Positions 1 through 9,880 of a DNA stretch of 64,000 nt are shown in pieces. How positions within the stretch are numbered: the first letter of the stretch is position 1; every line of letters begins with the position of its first letter. This DNA is from an uncultured Hoeflea sp. GTDB lineage: Bacteria; Pseudomonadota; Alphaproteobacteria; Rhizobiales; Rhizobiaceae. Position numbers and translations under genes: made by a program. The stretch is taken from assembly GCF_947501405.1 (NCBI RefSeq), contig NZ_CANMVK010000002.1:496001-560000 (forward strand), written 5' to 3'. The notes beneath the pieces are model-generated. The model was not told the origin of the DNA, did not search any database, and saw only the letters and a list, made by a program, of their open reading frames with translations.

Positions 1-151
1 CCAAGGTGCGGTGCGTGCGTGACGCAGGTGTGAGCTTTGCGCGACAGCGGGTTGCCGGGGTGCGGGACGTCCGGGATCAAAACCGGAAGCAGGCAACCGG
101 AAGCAAGTCTTGGCTGACTGAAAATCGCCGTGTGACGTTGGGGGAGAAACC
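1..151. other. Upstream flank of the frc-type operon
   Basis: No convincing gene lies here. In S. meliloti the order is frcB-frcC-frcA-frcK, so the sugar-binding protein gene probably ends just before the window. GGGGGAGAAACC directly precedes the ATG at 152 and serves as its ribosome binding site. Confidence 0.5.
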
Positions 152-1213
152 ATGTCCGATACGCAAGAGTACGAAAAGGCTGCCGCTGCAAGTCCGGCGT
201 CTGTGGCCGAGTTTGCCTCACACGACACCAGTGCCATCAAACGCATCCAGCATGCGCTGCACCAGACTCCGTCTCTGGTGCCGCTGATCGTTCTGATCGG
301 CTCGATCCTGATTTTCGGCCTGGTGCTGGGGCAAAAGTTCTTTTCGCCGTTCGCGCTGACGCTGATCTTGCAGCAGGTGCAGATCGTCGGCATTCTCGGC
401 GTTGCCCAGTCGCTGGTGATCCTGACCGCGGGCATCGATCTGTCGGTCGGCGCGATCATGGTGCTGTCATCGGTTGTGATGGGTCTATTCTCCTTCCGTT
501 ATGGCTTGCCGGTCGAAGTCGCCGTCGCCGCCGGCATCGCCTGCGGAGCGATCTGCGGCTACATCAACGGTTTTCTGGTCGCGGTGATGAAGCTGCCGCC
601 GTTCATTGTCACGCTGGGCATGTGGCAGATCGTGCTGGCCACCAATTTCCTCTATTCCGCCAATGAAACGATCCGCTCTCAGGACATTGCCGAACAGGCG
701 CCGCTGTTGCAGTTTTTCGGCAACAAGATCGCCATCGGCGGGGCCATTTTCACCTATGGCGTGATCTTCATGGTGCTCTTGGTGCTGGTGATGGCCTATG
801 TGCTCAAGCAGACCGCGTGGGGCCGTCATGTCTATGCGGTGGGCGATGACCCGGAAGCAGCGGAGCTCTCCGGCGTGCAGGTCAAACGCACGCTGATCTC
901 GGTGTATGTGCTTTCGGGCTTGATCTGCGCCTTTGCCGGCTGGGCTTTGATCGGCCGCATCGGCTCGGTGTCGCCCACTTCCGGCCAGCTCGGCAACATC
1001 GAATCCATCACCGCCGTGGTGATTGGCGGAATCTCGCTGTTCGGCGGCCGCGGCTCGATCATGGGCATGCTGTTTGGCGCGCTGATCGTCGGCGTGTTTT
1101 CGCTCGGCCTGCGCCTGCTTGGCGCGGATGCGCAATGGACCTACCTGCTCATCGGCGTGCTGATCATCGGCGCGGTCAGCGTGGACCAGTGGATCAGAAA
1201 GGTGTCAGTCTGA
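152..1213 (+). CDS. frcC: Sugar ABC transporter permease, FrcC-like
   Basis: Inner-membrane permease of a CUT2-class (ribose/fructose type) sugar importer, 353 aa. After a hydrophilic N-terminus of about 45 residues, the protein is a series of hydrophobic helices with the family signatures ILTAGIDLSVGAIM and LPPFIVTLGMWQIV. The SANETIR stretch resembles rhizobial FrcC as I remember it. A strong GGGGGAG Shine-Dalgarno precedes the ATG. The stop codon overlaps the ATG of the ATPase gene (TGATGG). The following ATPase and kinase genes match the S. meliloti frcBCAK order, so fructose (possibly also ribose or mannose) is the likely cargo; substrate is inferred from family resemblance and gene order. 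Confidence 0.85.
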   Translation: MSDTQEYEKAAAASPASVAEFASHDTSAIKRIQHALHQTPSLVPLIVLIGSILIFGLVLGQKFFSPFALTLILQQVQIVGILGVAQSLVILTAGIDLSVGAIMVLSSVVMGLFSFRYGLPVEVAVAAGIACGAICGYINGFLVAVMKLPPFIVTLGMWQIVLATNFLYSANETIRSQDIAEQAPLLQFFGNKIAIGGAIFTYGVIFMVLLVLVMAYVLKQTAWGRHVYAVGDDPEAAELSGVQVKRTLISVYVLSGLICAFAGWALIGRIGSVSPTSGQLGNIESITAVVIGGISLFGGRGSIMGMLFGALIVGVFSLGLRLLGADAQWTYLLIGVLIIGAVSVDQWIRKVSV

Positions 1214-1989
1214 TGGAACCCATTTTAAAGGCCCGCAATCTGGTCAAGCGCTATGGCCGTGTGGTCGCCCTCGACAATTGCGACTTCGAACTGCGCCACG
1301 GCGAAATCCTGGCGGTGATCGGCGACAATGGCGCAGGCAAGTCGACACTGATCAAGGCCATTTCCGGGGCGGTTACGCCCGATGATGGCAAGATCTGGCT
1401 CGAGGGCAAGGAAGTCAATTTCCACTCGCCTCTCGACGGCCGCCATGCCGGCATCGAAACCGTTTACCAGACGCTCGCCATGTCGCCGGCCCTGTCGATC
1501 ACCGACAACATCTTCATGGGCCGGGAACTCAGAAAACCCGGATTTCTGGGCACGGTGATGCGCCAGCTCGACCACAAGGCGATGGAGAAATTCGCCCGCG
1601 ACAAGCTCAACGAACTCGGCCTGATGACTATCCAGAACATCAATCAGGCGGTGGAGACGCTGTCGGGCGGACAGCGCCAGGGCGTGGCCGTGGCCCGCGC
1701 CGCCGCCTTCGGCTCCAAGGTCATCATTCTCGATGAACCGACAGCGGCGCTCGGTGTCAAGGAAAGCCGGCGAGTGCTGGAACTGATCCTGGATGTGCGC
1801 TCGCGCGGCATTCCGATCATTCTGATTTCCCACAACATGCCGCATGTGTTCGAGGTGGCTGACCGGATTCACGTTCACCGCCTTGGCAAACGTTTGTGCG
1901 TGATCGATCCCAAGGACTACACCATGTCGGATGCCGTCGCCTTCATGACCGGCGCAAAGGAACCGCCGGCGGAGGCGCTCGCGGCGTAA
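1213..1989 (+). CDS. frcA: Sugar ABC transporter ATP-binding protein, FrcA-like
   Basis: Single-domain ATPase of 258 aa that powers the neighbouring permease; most CUT2 systems use a double-length ATPase, and a single domain is typical of Frc. Visible motifs are Walker A GDNGAGKST, Q-loop (VYQTL), signature LSGGQRQ, Walker B VIILDEPTAAL and switch histidine (ISHNMPH). I start at the ATG at 1213 because it overlaps the permease stop and gives MEPILKARNLVKRYG, the normal family beginning; the longer in-frame reading into frcC has no similarity to the family. Confidence 0.87.
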   Translation: MEPILKARNLVKRYGRVVALDNCDFELRHGEILAVIGDNGAGKSTLIKAISGAVTPDDGKIWLEGKEVNFHSPLDGRHAGIETVYQTLAMSPALSITDNIFMGRELRKPGFLGTVMRQLDHKAMEKFARDKLNELGLMTIQNINQAVETLSGGQRQGVAVARAAAFGSKVIILDEPTAALGVKESRRVLELILDVRSRGIPIILISHNMPHVFEVADRIHVHRLGKRLCVIDPKDYTMSDAVAFMTGAKEPPAEALAA

Positions 1990-1997
1990 GCAGTACG

Positions 1998-2681
1998 ATG
2001 AGCCTGAACGACAATGCCCGACTGATCGCCAGGGCCGCGACCGAGAGGCTCCGCCCGGGTGGCGGCATCGACGGTGAAGATGGAACAAGCGGGACGGCCG
2101 CACCGACCCGGTTCCTCATCGCACTTGCCGGCCCGCCGGGTGTTGGTAAGTCAACGCTTTCCGAAACTTTGCGCGATGAAATCGAACGCCAGGGTGAACA
2201 TGCCGCGATCGTGCCGATGGACGGCTTTCATCTCGACAATGCAGTGCTCGAGGCGCGCGGTCATTTGGCCCGCAAGGGCGCGCCGTTCACCTTCGATGCG
2301 GAGGGCTTTCGGGCGCTTCTTACCCGGTTGCGGACCGAGACCGGTCAGGAAATCGCCATCCCGGTGTTTGACCGTTCGCTTGATCTGGCCCGCGCCGGCG
2401 GCCGCCTTATCGCGCCGGAGCATCGTTTTTTGATTGTCGAGGGCAATTATTTGCTGCTCGATGAGCGCCCCTGGCGCGACATGGCGGGCCTGTTCGATCT
2501 GACCGTGATGCTCACCGCGGATCCCTTGGAGCTGCGCGAACGGCTGGTGCGGCGCTGGCGCGATCATGGCCTGGATGAAACCGATGCGCTGTCCCGCGCC
2601 ATGAGCAACGACATCCCCAATGCCGAGCTGGTGATCGCCAATTCGCGCCGGCCGGACGTGGCGCTCGAAAGCGCCGGTTGA
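1998..2681 (+). CDS. frcK: P-loop sugar/nucleoside kinase, FrcK-like
   Basis: Kinase of the uridine kinase/phosphoribulokinase/pantothenate kinase-like P-loop family, 227 aa. The P-loop GPPGVGKSTLS lies near residue 45 and is followed by a VPMDGFHLDN substrate-loop motif and an IVEGNYLLLD strand, as in rhizobial FrcK and related nucleoside/nucleotide kinase-family proteins. It begins 8 bp after the ATPase stop, so it is the last gene of the operon. It probably phosphorylates the imported sugar, but which hydroxyl is used is unknown even for FrcK. The start at 1998 is the first ATG outside the ATPase gene. Confidence 0.75.
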   Translation: MSLNDNARLIARAATERLRPGGGIDGEDGTSGTAAPTRFLIALAGPPGVGKSTLSETLRDEIERQGEHAAIVPMDGFHLDNAVLEARGHLARKGAPFTFDAEGFRALLTRLRTETGQEIAIPVFDRSLDLARAGGRLIAPEHRFLIVEGNYLLLDERPWRDMAGLFDLTVMLTADPLELRERLVRRWRDHGLDETDALSRAMSNDIPNAELVIANSRRPDVALESAG

Positions 2682-2730
2682 TCCGGCCTGGACGGTAGCG
2701 CGGTCCGGATGCCGCCAGTGCGTGAAAAAA

Positions 2731-2752
2731 CCCCGGCGCTTTCACGCCGGGG
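2731..2752. terminator. Bidirectional rho-independent terminator
   Basis: CCCCGGCG-CTTTCA-CGCCGGGG is a perfect 8-bp stem with a 6-base loop between convergent frcK and the liv binding-protein gene. AAAAAA on its left gives a T-run for minus-strand transcripts, so it best ends the binding-protein message; on the plus strand it is followed by TCTTCATT. Confidence 0.85.
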
Positions 2753-2779
2753 TCTTCATTGTTTCAGCTTGTCAGATGC

Positions 2780-3883
2780 TTAGTTGATTTCGGCGTAGGA
2801 GCCGTCCGACCAGCGGTAGAAGACGTAGCCCGGAAGCGAGACGTCGCCCTTGTCGTCAAAGGCCAGATCGCCCAGAACGGTCGAGAAGTCGCCGGCGTTG
2901 AGCGCCTGACGCACCGCGTCATAGTCGGTCGAACCAGCCGCCTCGACAGCCTGCGCATAGGCCTGAATGGCCGCGTAGGTGTACATCACATAGCCTTCAG
3001 TGGTCTTGCCAGCGTCCTGCAGAGCCTTGACCACGTCAGCAGCGTTGGGGTTCTTGGTCGGATCCGGCGAGAAGGTCATCAGCGTGCCTTCGCCGGCGTC
3101 GCCGGTGATGGCCCAGTACTCGTCGGTGACCAGCGCGTCACCGGAGATCAGCACGGTGTCCATGCCCTGTTCTTTCATCTGGCGCGCCATCAGACCGGCT
3201 TCGGTGTGGTAACCGCCGACATAGAGCACATCAATGCCTTCTTGCTTCATCTTCGAGACCAGCGCCGAATAGTCCTTCTCACCTGCGGTATAGGCTTCAT
3301 ACATCGCCGCAGCACCGCCAAGAGCTTCGTACGAACCCTTGGTCGCATCGGCCAGACCCTTGCCGTAGGCGGTCTTGTCGTGCACGAAGGCGATCTTCTT
3401 GTCGGCGAAGTTTTCCTTCAGATAAGCAGCGGCGGTTTCACCCTGCTGGTCGTCACGACCGCACACGCGATAGATGCCGCCATCGGCTCCACCGGGACGC
3501 TCATCGGTAAACTTCGGGTTGGTCGAAGCCGGCGAAATCTGGATGATGCCTTCATCCGAATACACGGCCGATGCCGGGATCGACGAGCCCGAGCAGAAGT
3601 GGCCGGCCACGAAGGCGACGCCGTTGCCGGCGAACTGGTTGGCAACCGCAACAGCCTGTTTCGGATCGCAGGCATCGTCGCCGATTTCCAGTTTCAGCAT
3701 TTCGCCATTGATGCCGCCGGCGGCGTTGATGTCGGCCACGGCCTGCTCGGCACCGGTCTTCATCTGTTCCCCGAAGGAGGCGTATTGGCCAGTCATCGGA
3801 CCTGCGGTCGCAATGACGATATCGGCATGCGCCGTGGACATTGCGAAGCCAAGAGCGGCTCCAGCCAAAAGGATCTTCTTCAT
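2780..3883 (-). CDS. livK: Branched-chain amino acid ABC transporter, periplasmic binding protein
   Basis: Periplasmic ligand-binding protein (Leu/Ile/Val-binding, Peripla_BP_6 type), 367 aa, the usual length. It begins with a Sec signal peptide (MKKILLAGAALGFAMSTAHA, cleaved before DIVIA) and continues with the family hallmark of an ATAGPMTGQYASFGEQM strand and an AVADINAAGGING helix. I start at the ATG at 3883, which has GGGAGATAAC in front and opens directly into the signal peptide; five extra upstream codons are possible but lack a ribosome site. The gene follows the liv membrane and ATPase genes on the same strand, separated by 170 bp, so it probably has its own promoter and is made in excess. 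Ligand specificity within amino acids is uncertain. Confidence 0.88.
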   Translation of the reverse strand: MKKILLAGAALGFAMSTAHADIVIATAGPMTGQYASFGEQMKTGAEQAVADINAAGGINGEMLKLEIGDDACDPKQAVAVANQFAGNGVAFVAGHFCSGSSIPASAVYSDEGIIQISPASTNPKFTDERPGGADGGIYRVCGRDDQQGETAAAYLKENFADKKIAFVHDKTAYGKGLADATKGSYEALGGAAAMYEAYTAGEKDYSALVSKMKQEGIDVLYVGGYHTEAGLMARQMKEQGMDTVLISGDALVTDEYWAITGDAGEGTLMTFSPDPTKNPNAADVVKALQDAGKTTEGYVMYTYAAIQAYAQAVEAAGSTDYDAVRQALNAGDFSTVLGDLAFDDKGDVSLPGYVFYRWSDGSYAEIN

Positions 3884-4053
3884 GTTATCTCCCAGCAACG
3901 CCTGTTCGTTTTCCTATCACCGGCGCCGCAGGCGTTGATAAGGTTCAGGTCCGGTGTGGGGGGCGTTTTGCCCCGTGTGTTGCCATCTAAGCCGATATTT
4001 TTCGAGAAATACAGACTTTTCTGGATGGCAATAGATGCCGCTTTACTATGCGG
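3884..4053. promoter_or_regulatory. livK leader/promoter region with inverted repeat
   Basis: 170 bp between the liv operon body and the binding-protein gene. An 8-bp inverted repeat TTGCCATC (3980-3987) / GATGGCAA (4024-4031) brackets an AT-rich spacer containing GATATTTTTCG. It could be an operator or a weak hairpin; no binding protein can be assigned. Confidence 0.35.
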
Positions 4054-4419
4054 TTAATTGCTCTTGTGACGCCAGCCGAAGGGCCCTGCGCGCTCAAAGG
4101 CGAAACTGTATTGCGTGGCGATTTGGCCGGCGCGAGTATAGCGCATGCCCAGAAAGGCGAAGATCATGATGACGATGAAGTCGACCACGAAATAGTAACC
4201 CGACAGCAGGGTTCCGCCAAACAGCGCGAAGTGGATGAAGCGCACTGCCAGGCCCAGAAGCACCATGTAGCCCGCCAGTTGCAGCGGTGTGCGCCAGGTC
4301 GATGCCACCGCGCGGCCGGTCATCCAGGCGGTTCCGCCACCCAGCGCCATGGTCACCAGGATGAACTCGCCGATAGAGACTTCCCACAACAGGCTGTTGG
4401 CCAGGACATGCTCTTCCAT
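4054..4419 (-). CDS. Small membrane protein of the liv operon (DUF6867-like)
   Basis: 121-aa protein with about three or four hydrophobic segments (for example GEFILVTMALGGG and YYFVVDFIVIMIFAFLGM) and a charged C-terminus. It starts inside the stop of livF (1-base overlap), so it is translationally coupled to the importer. I recall small proteins of this type (annotated DUF6867) beside liv genes in Rhizobiales; no biochemical role is known to me. A part in assembly or tuning of the importer is only a guess from position. Confidence 0.7.
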   Translation of the reverse strand: MEEHVLANSLLWEVSIGEFILVTMALGGGTAWMTGRAVASTWRTPLQLAGYMVLLGLAVRFIHFALFGGTLLSGYYFVVDFIVIMIFAFLGMRYTRAGQIATQYSFAFERAGPFGWRHKSN

Positions 4420-5147
4420 CAGTGCGCTCCTCCCTCGAGATAGGCCGCGCGAACCTCGTCACGCTTGAGCAGTTCGGCGCCCGTGCCCGACATGGTGATA
4501 TTGCCATTGACCATCACATAGCCGCGATGGGCGAGCTTGAGCGCGTGAAACGCGTTCTGTTCCACCAGAAACACGGTCAGCCCCTCATTGGTGTTGAGTT
4601 CCCTGATGATCTCGAAGATCTGCTTGACGATCAGCGGCGCCAGCCCGAGCGAGGGCTCGTCGAGCAGCAACAGCCGCGGCCGGCTCATCAGCGCCCGGGC
4701 AATCGCCAGCATCTGCTGCTCACCGCCCGACAGCGTTCCGCCGCGCTGCGAGGCGCGCTCCTTGAGTCGCGGAAACAGATCGAACACCCGCTTGAGGTCG
4801 TCGTCGAAATGACTGTCATCGACCAGCTGCGCGCCCATCTGCAGATTTTCCATCACCGTCATGCGGCCGAAAATCCGCCGTCCTTCCGGCGATTGGGCGA
4901 TGCCCATGCGGATGATCTCGTGGGTGGGCATGCGGGTGATGTGCTGACCGTCGAAAATGATCTCGCCGTTGCGGGCCTGGGGGCTGCCGCACACAGTCAT
5001 CATCAAGGTTGACTTGCCGGCGCCATTGGCACCGATCAGCGTGACGATCTCACCCTTGTTGACGTCGACATCGACGCCGCGCAGGGCAACGATCTTGCCG
5101 TAATAGGTTTCGACCCCGCGGATCGACAGGAGAGGTTGGTCGCTCAT
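4419..5147 (-). CDS. livF: Branched-chain amino acid ABC transporter ATP-binding protein LivF
   Basis: One of the two ATPases of the HAAT-class importer, 242 aa, normal for LivF. Walker A GANGAGKST, signature LSGGEQQM, Walker B LLLLDEPSLGLAP and the VEQNA switch region typical of LivF are all intact. Its ATG overlaps the stop of livG by four bases (ATGA). It acts with LivG on the cytoplasmic side of LivH/LivM. Confidence 0.93.
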   Translation of the reverse strand: MSDQPLLSIRGVETYYGKIVALRGVDVDVNKGEIVTLIGANGAGKSTLMMTVCGSPQARNGEIIFDGQHITRMPTHEIIRMGIAQSPEGRRIFGRMTVMENLQMGAQLVDDSHFDDDLKRVFDLFPRLKERASQRGGTLSGGEQQMLAIARALMSRPRLLLLDEPSLGLAPLIVKQIFEIIRELNTNEGLTVFLVEQNAFHALKLAHRGYVMVNGNITMSGTGAELLKRDEVRAAYLEGGAH

Positions 5148-6484
5148 GACTTGCCTCCCTTACCGGATTTCTTCCCTGCAACGCCCTTGGCCAGCGCCTT
5201 GGCTTGCTTGACCCAGTCTTCGCGTTCGATGCGGCCCGGGAAGGCCAGATAGCTGCCGACCCATTCCACTTCCTTCTTCTTCCACGCCGCCACCTGGTCG
5301 TAATGCCAGATCCCCAGCGCGTTGAGCTTGCGTTCGTTGACCGAGCCAATGCCTTTGACCCTGGTCAGATCGTCCGGCTTGTCGCTGCGCGGCTGTCTTA
5401 GTCCCGATGGCTGCGCGCCGGGATGGTTCTCTGCGCCCTCGACTACAATTTCACTGGCCGCGGCAGGCGGTTCGGCCGTTGCCGCTTGCCCGGATGCCTC
5501 GCCTTTGTGCTCTTTCAAAGCCGCGGCCTTGGCGGCGATCTCGGGCAGGTCTTCGGCGATCTCCTCGATGGTGGCAACCTCTTCCTCGTCAACGCCCAGA
5601 TAGGCGGAAATCACCTTCGGGTCATTCTTGACGTGGTCCGGATTGCCGTCGGAGATCTTCTCGCCGTAGTCGAGCACCACCACATGGTCGGAGATCTCCA
5701 TGACCACGCCCATATCGTGCTCGATCAACAGGATCGAGGTGCCGTGATCGCGCCTGATATATTGCAGCAGCTGATTGAGTTCGGTGGATTCACGCGGATT
5801 GAGGCCCGCAGCTGGCTCATCCAGGCACAGAAGATGCGGCCGCGTGCACATCGCCCGGGCGATTTCCAGCCGCCGCTGATCACCGTAGGGCAGATCGGCC
5901 GCCGGATCGTCGGCGCGTTCGATCAGCCCGGTCTTTTCCAGCCAGTAAGCGGCGAAATCAATGGCCTCGGCGCGCGCCTTGCGGAATCCTGGCAGATTGA
6001 AGATCCCGCCGATGGTCATTGAAGACGCGATCATCAGCGGATTGTGCTGCGCCACCAACAGGTTCTCAAGCGCCGTCATACCGCCGAACAGCCGGATGTT
6101 CTGGAAGGTTCGGGCCACTTTGGCGCGCTTGGAAATCTCGAAGTCCGGCATCCGCTCCAGCAGGAAGACGGCCGAGTCCTTGCCGATGTCATGCTGCCGC
6201 CCGGTGCGGGTCAAAGCCTCGACCTTTTCGGATTGCAGATCATTGCCATGGCGCATGACGATGCGGCCCTCGGTGGGTTTGTAAAACCCGGTCACGCAGT
6301 TGAACACCGTGGTCTTGCCGGCGCCGTTGGGGCCGATCAGCGCGGTGATGTCGCCGCGGCCGACATTGAAGCTCAAATCGTTGACGGCGAGCAGGCCGCC
6401 GAAACGCATGGTCAGATGTTCAACCGAAAGCACCACATTGTGGTCCCAGTTGTGGGCGGGGGTCGTGTTCATTGCCGTTTCCAT
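5144..6484 (-). CDS. livG: LivG ATPase with C-terminal helix-hairpin-helix extension
   Basis: 446 aa, against roughly 255-295 for ordinary LivG. Residues 1 to about 297 form a complete ATPase: Walker A GPNGAGKTT, LivG-type signature LPYGDQRR, Walker B LLCLDEPAAGLNP and a final SAYLG. An acidic/Ala-rich linker of about 70 residues follows, then a domain from about 371 with LTRVKGIGSVNERKLNALGI and WVGSYLAFPGRI, which resembles the helix-hairpin-helix domain appended to rhizobial NuoE and to some other alphaproteobacterial proteins. The tail is in frame and ends in a basic KK/GK-rich stretch. The start at 6484 overlaps the livM stop by one base; an ATG four codons later is also possible. The function of the tail is unknown. 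Confidence 0.9.
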   Translation of the reverse strand: METAMNTTPAHNWDHNVVLSVEHLTMRFGGLLAVNDLSFNVGRGDITALIGPNGAGKTTVFNCVTGFYKPTEGRIVMRHGNDLQSEKVEALTRTGRQHDIGKDSAVFLLERMPDFEISKRAKVARTFQNIRLFGGMTALENLLVAQHNPLMIASSMTIGGIFNLPGFRKARAEAIDFAAYWLEKTGLIERADDPAADLPYGDQRRLEIARAMCTRPHLLCLDEPAAGLNPRESTELNQLLQYIRRDHGTSILLIEHDMGVVMEISDHVVVLDYGEKISDGNPDHVKNDPKVISAYLGVDEEEVATIEEIAEDLPEIAAKAAALKEHKGEASGQAATAEPPAAASEIVVEGAENHPGAQPSGLRQPRSDKPDDLTRVKGIGSVNERKLNALGIWHYDQVAAWKKKEVEWVGSYLAFPGRIEREDWVKQAKALAKGVAGKKSGKGGKS

Positions 6485-7841
6485 CAGTGGCCCTCACCCT
6501 GGGCGACCATATCCGAGCCGATCTTCTTGCGTTCCTTGTAGACCGCGGAAGGGTTGCGGCTTGATATGATGCCGCGCGGCTTCCACACCATGATCAGCAC
6601 CATGGCCAGGCCGAAAATCAGCATCCGGTATTGGGTGGGTTCGAAATCCGGGCCGAAGATTTCCTTGAGGAAGCCAAGATTGCGCAACAGCTCGATGCCG
6701 CCGATCATCACCACCGAGGCGATCACAACGCCGATCTGCGAGCCGAGACCGCCCAGCACCACGATCGCCAGGATGATCGCCGATTCCAGGAAGGTGAAGC
6801 TCTCGGGCGAGATGAAGCCCTGCCGCGTGGCGAAGAACGATCCCGCGAAGCCGCCGAACATCGCGCCGATGGCAAAGGCAGTCAGCTTGGTGTTGGTGGT
6901 GTTGATGCCCAGCGACCGGCAGGCGATCTCATCCTCGCGCAGCGCCTCCCAGGCCCGTCCGATCGGCAGCCGCCGCAGCCGCAGCGTCACGAAATTGGTG
7001 ATCAGCGCCAGCAACAGGATGATGTAGTAGAGATAGACGAAGCGGTGGATCGAATCGTAGGGCAGGCCGAAGAACTCGGCGAAGCCGCCGGTACGGGAAA
7101 ACTCGAGACCGAAGAAGCTTGGTTTTGGAATACCCGAGATCCCGTCGGGACCGCCGGTGAACTCATACCAGTTGAGCAGCACAACGCGGATAATCTCACC
7201 AAAGGCGAGCGTGACAATGGCGAGGTAATCGCCGCGCAGCCTGAGCACCGGAAAGCCCAGAATCACGCCCCACATCGCAGCCAGCAGTCCGGCCAGCGGC
7301 AACGCCATCCAGAACCCGAAGCCGAAATACTGCGCCATCAGCGCAAAGGAATAGGCGCCGACCGCGTAAAAGGCGACATAGCCCAGATCGAGCAGACCTG
7401 CCAGGCCAACCACGATGTTGAGGCCCCAGCCGAGCATGACGTAGGTCATGATCAGGATCGCCAGATCGATGAACTGCCGGTCGCGGTTGGGAAACAGCCA
7501 CATAACGAGAAATGGCAGCGTGGCGGCCACAATCAGCAAAACCGGCCCTAACACCCGGCCAATCCCGCTCAGTGTCGATTCCGAGGCCGTGATCTTGATA
7601 TGCTGGGTTACCGGGTTGCGGGTTTTGAACACCAGCAGATTGAGCGCCAGCCGCACTGCGAATACGATCGCGGTGGCGGTGAACCAGAGGCCCCAGCGGT
7701 AGGTCAGGTCGAGCCCGCCGGTGCCGATGTCGGTGCGAAGCGCAAAGAAGAAGAACCCAAGGACCGCGGCCAGGAAAGCGGCCACCGCGGCATCCTTGAC
7801 GGATTCAGCCAGCAGGCTGGGATGGGGAGCGGCGCTGGTCA

Positions 7842-7842
<1 letters not shown>
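6484..7842 (-). CDS. livM: Branched-chain amino acid ABC transporter permease LivM
   Basis: Membrane permease, 452 aa, with a 100-120-residue N-terminal portion carrying additional hydrophobic segments before the conserved core. The core shows family signatures [22 protein letters not shown], the coupling-helix region [15 protein letters not shown] and [11 protein letters not shown]. It pairs with LivH to form the pore. ATG overlaps the livH stop by one base (TAATG). Confidence 0.92.
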
Positions 7843-8768
<926 letters not shown>

Positions 8769-9100
8769 GAGGCAGCAGTCCCCTCTTTTTGTTCTTATGG
8801 GGGGCACTTTGAACGTACCCTCTATTCCCCTGGCGCCTCTATAGCGTGTTTTACACGAACGATAATATCGAAATTTTACCCGCCAACATTTTTCCGGTAT
8901 TCAATCGTTTAAAATTTCAGATTTTGGTGAAACTCACCGAATCCGCCTTCCTGTGATGCAAAAACGGGAATTATCACGCATTGTGGCGCGTCTTTCGCCG
9001 CAAAACGGTGGTTGTAGAGCCGTTGTGAGAGCACAATGTGCCTGCAATCCACCGGATTCGTGCGCAACCGGTCACCCCCGGGCCGGCTCACTGGCGGATG
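8769..9100. promoter_or_regulatory. Intergenic region upstream of livH
   Basis: 332 bp without a credible gene. The part from about 8840 to 8960 is distinctly AT-rich for this genome and should hold the liv operon promoter on the minus strand; an imperfect palindrome CGATAATATCG lies near 8864. I see no T-rich terminator for the glycan operon that ends at 9101. Confidence 0.4.
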
Positions 9101-9880
9101 TCAGCGAACCCGCTTCAGGAAACCCTCCGGCGCCACGGTGATCTGCAGCTTCTTGTCGATGCGGCTGTCGATTTCGAAATCGGCGCGGTCCTTTATGAAG
9201 GCATGGACCGCCGATTTCGGGCTGTTGCCGGGGCCCCAGGGGCGACCATCCGACAGATGCGCCGGCATGTCCTCGACGAGCGTATCGTAGACCACGCAAT
9301 AACTGCCCGGTGTGACCATCGGCGCATAGGCCTCGAGTTCGGCCAGCACATGATCATGGGTGTGGTTGGAATCAAGACACACCAGCACCCGCTCGAAGCG
9401 CTCGGCGATGGCCTTGACCTGGGTGACAGTTTGCGGATCGACGCTCGATCCTTCGATCATCTTGATCCGCGCTGCCATCGGATGCGATTCGATGGCCTTT
9501 CGGTTATGGGCGCGGATGTCGATGTCGATCCCAAGCACCTTGCGCCTGGGTCGGGCGGGATCGAGCATCTCGCCGCGTTCCGACGCCTCGCACAGATCAA
9601 GCATCGCCATCAGTGAGGCCGAATAAATCAGCGATCCGCCGTGAGCGATGCCGGTTTCGATGATCAGATCCGGTTTGGTGGCCCACACCAGTTCCTGAAG
9701 CGCCCAGGCGTCATTGGGAAACTGGATTGCCGGCCGGCCCAGCCAGGAAAAATTATAGGCCCATTTGTAAGGCGCGGCCTGCCGCACCCAAAGCCGCGAC
9801 AGCGCCTGCAGGTCGGCGTCGGCTGCCAGGCCATCGATATTTTCTTCCACCTCAGCGCGGAATGCATCATGGGGATTCAT
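9101..9880 (-). CDS. CmcI-family (cephalosporin hydroxylase-like) putative O-methyltransferase
   Basis: 259 aa, resembling the CmcI / rhamnosyl O-methyltransferase family (PF04989), which has a Rossmann SAM-binding fold. The motif LIIETGIAHGGSLIY (about residues 73-87) corresponds to the SAM-binding loop, a GIDIDIR acidic strand follows, and VCLDSNHTHDHV carries the conserved Asp/His cluster. Members often methylate sugar hydroxyls in surface glycans or glycolipids. It is the last gene of a seven-gene overlapping operon and overlaps the WbqC-like gene by 14 bp. The methylated sugar is unknown. Confidence 0.75.
   Translation of the reverse strand: MNPHDAFRAEVEENIDGLAADADLQALSRLWVRQAAPYKWAYNFSWLGRPAIQFPNDAWALQELVWATKPDLIIETGIAHGGSLIYSASLMAMLDLCEASERGEMLDPARPRRKVLGIDIDIRAHNRKAIESHPMAARIKMIEGSSVDPQTVTQVKAIAERFERVLVCLDSNHTHDHVLAELEAYAPMVTPGSYCVVYDTLVEDMPAHLSDGRPWGPGNSPKSAVHAFIKDRADFEIDSRIDKKLQITVAPEGFLKRVR

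Noticed and set aside
1135-1212. Longer N-terminus for the FrcA-like ATPase
   Set aside because: The extension lies entirely inside the permease gene; the ATG at 1213 overlapping the permease stop gives the normal family start.
2759-4057. 432-codon plus-strand frame opposite the liv binding-protein gene
   Set aside because: It is antisense to a clear LivK with intact family motifs; its translation shows no family features.
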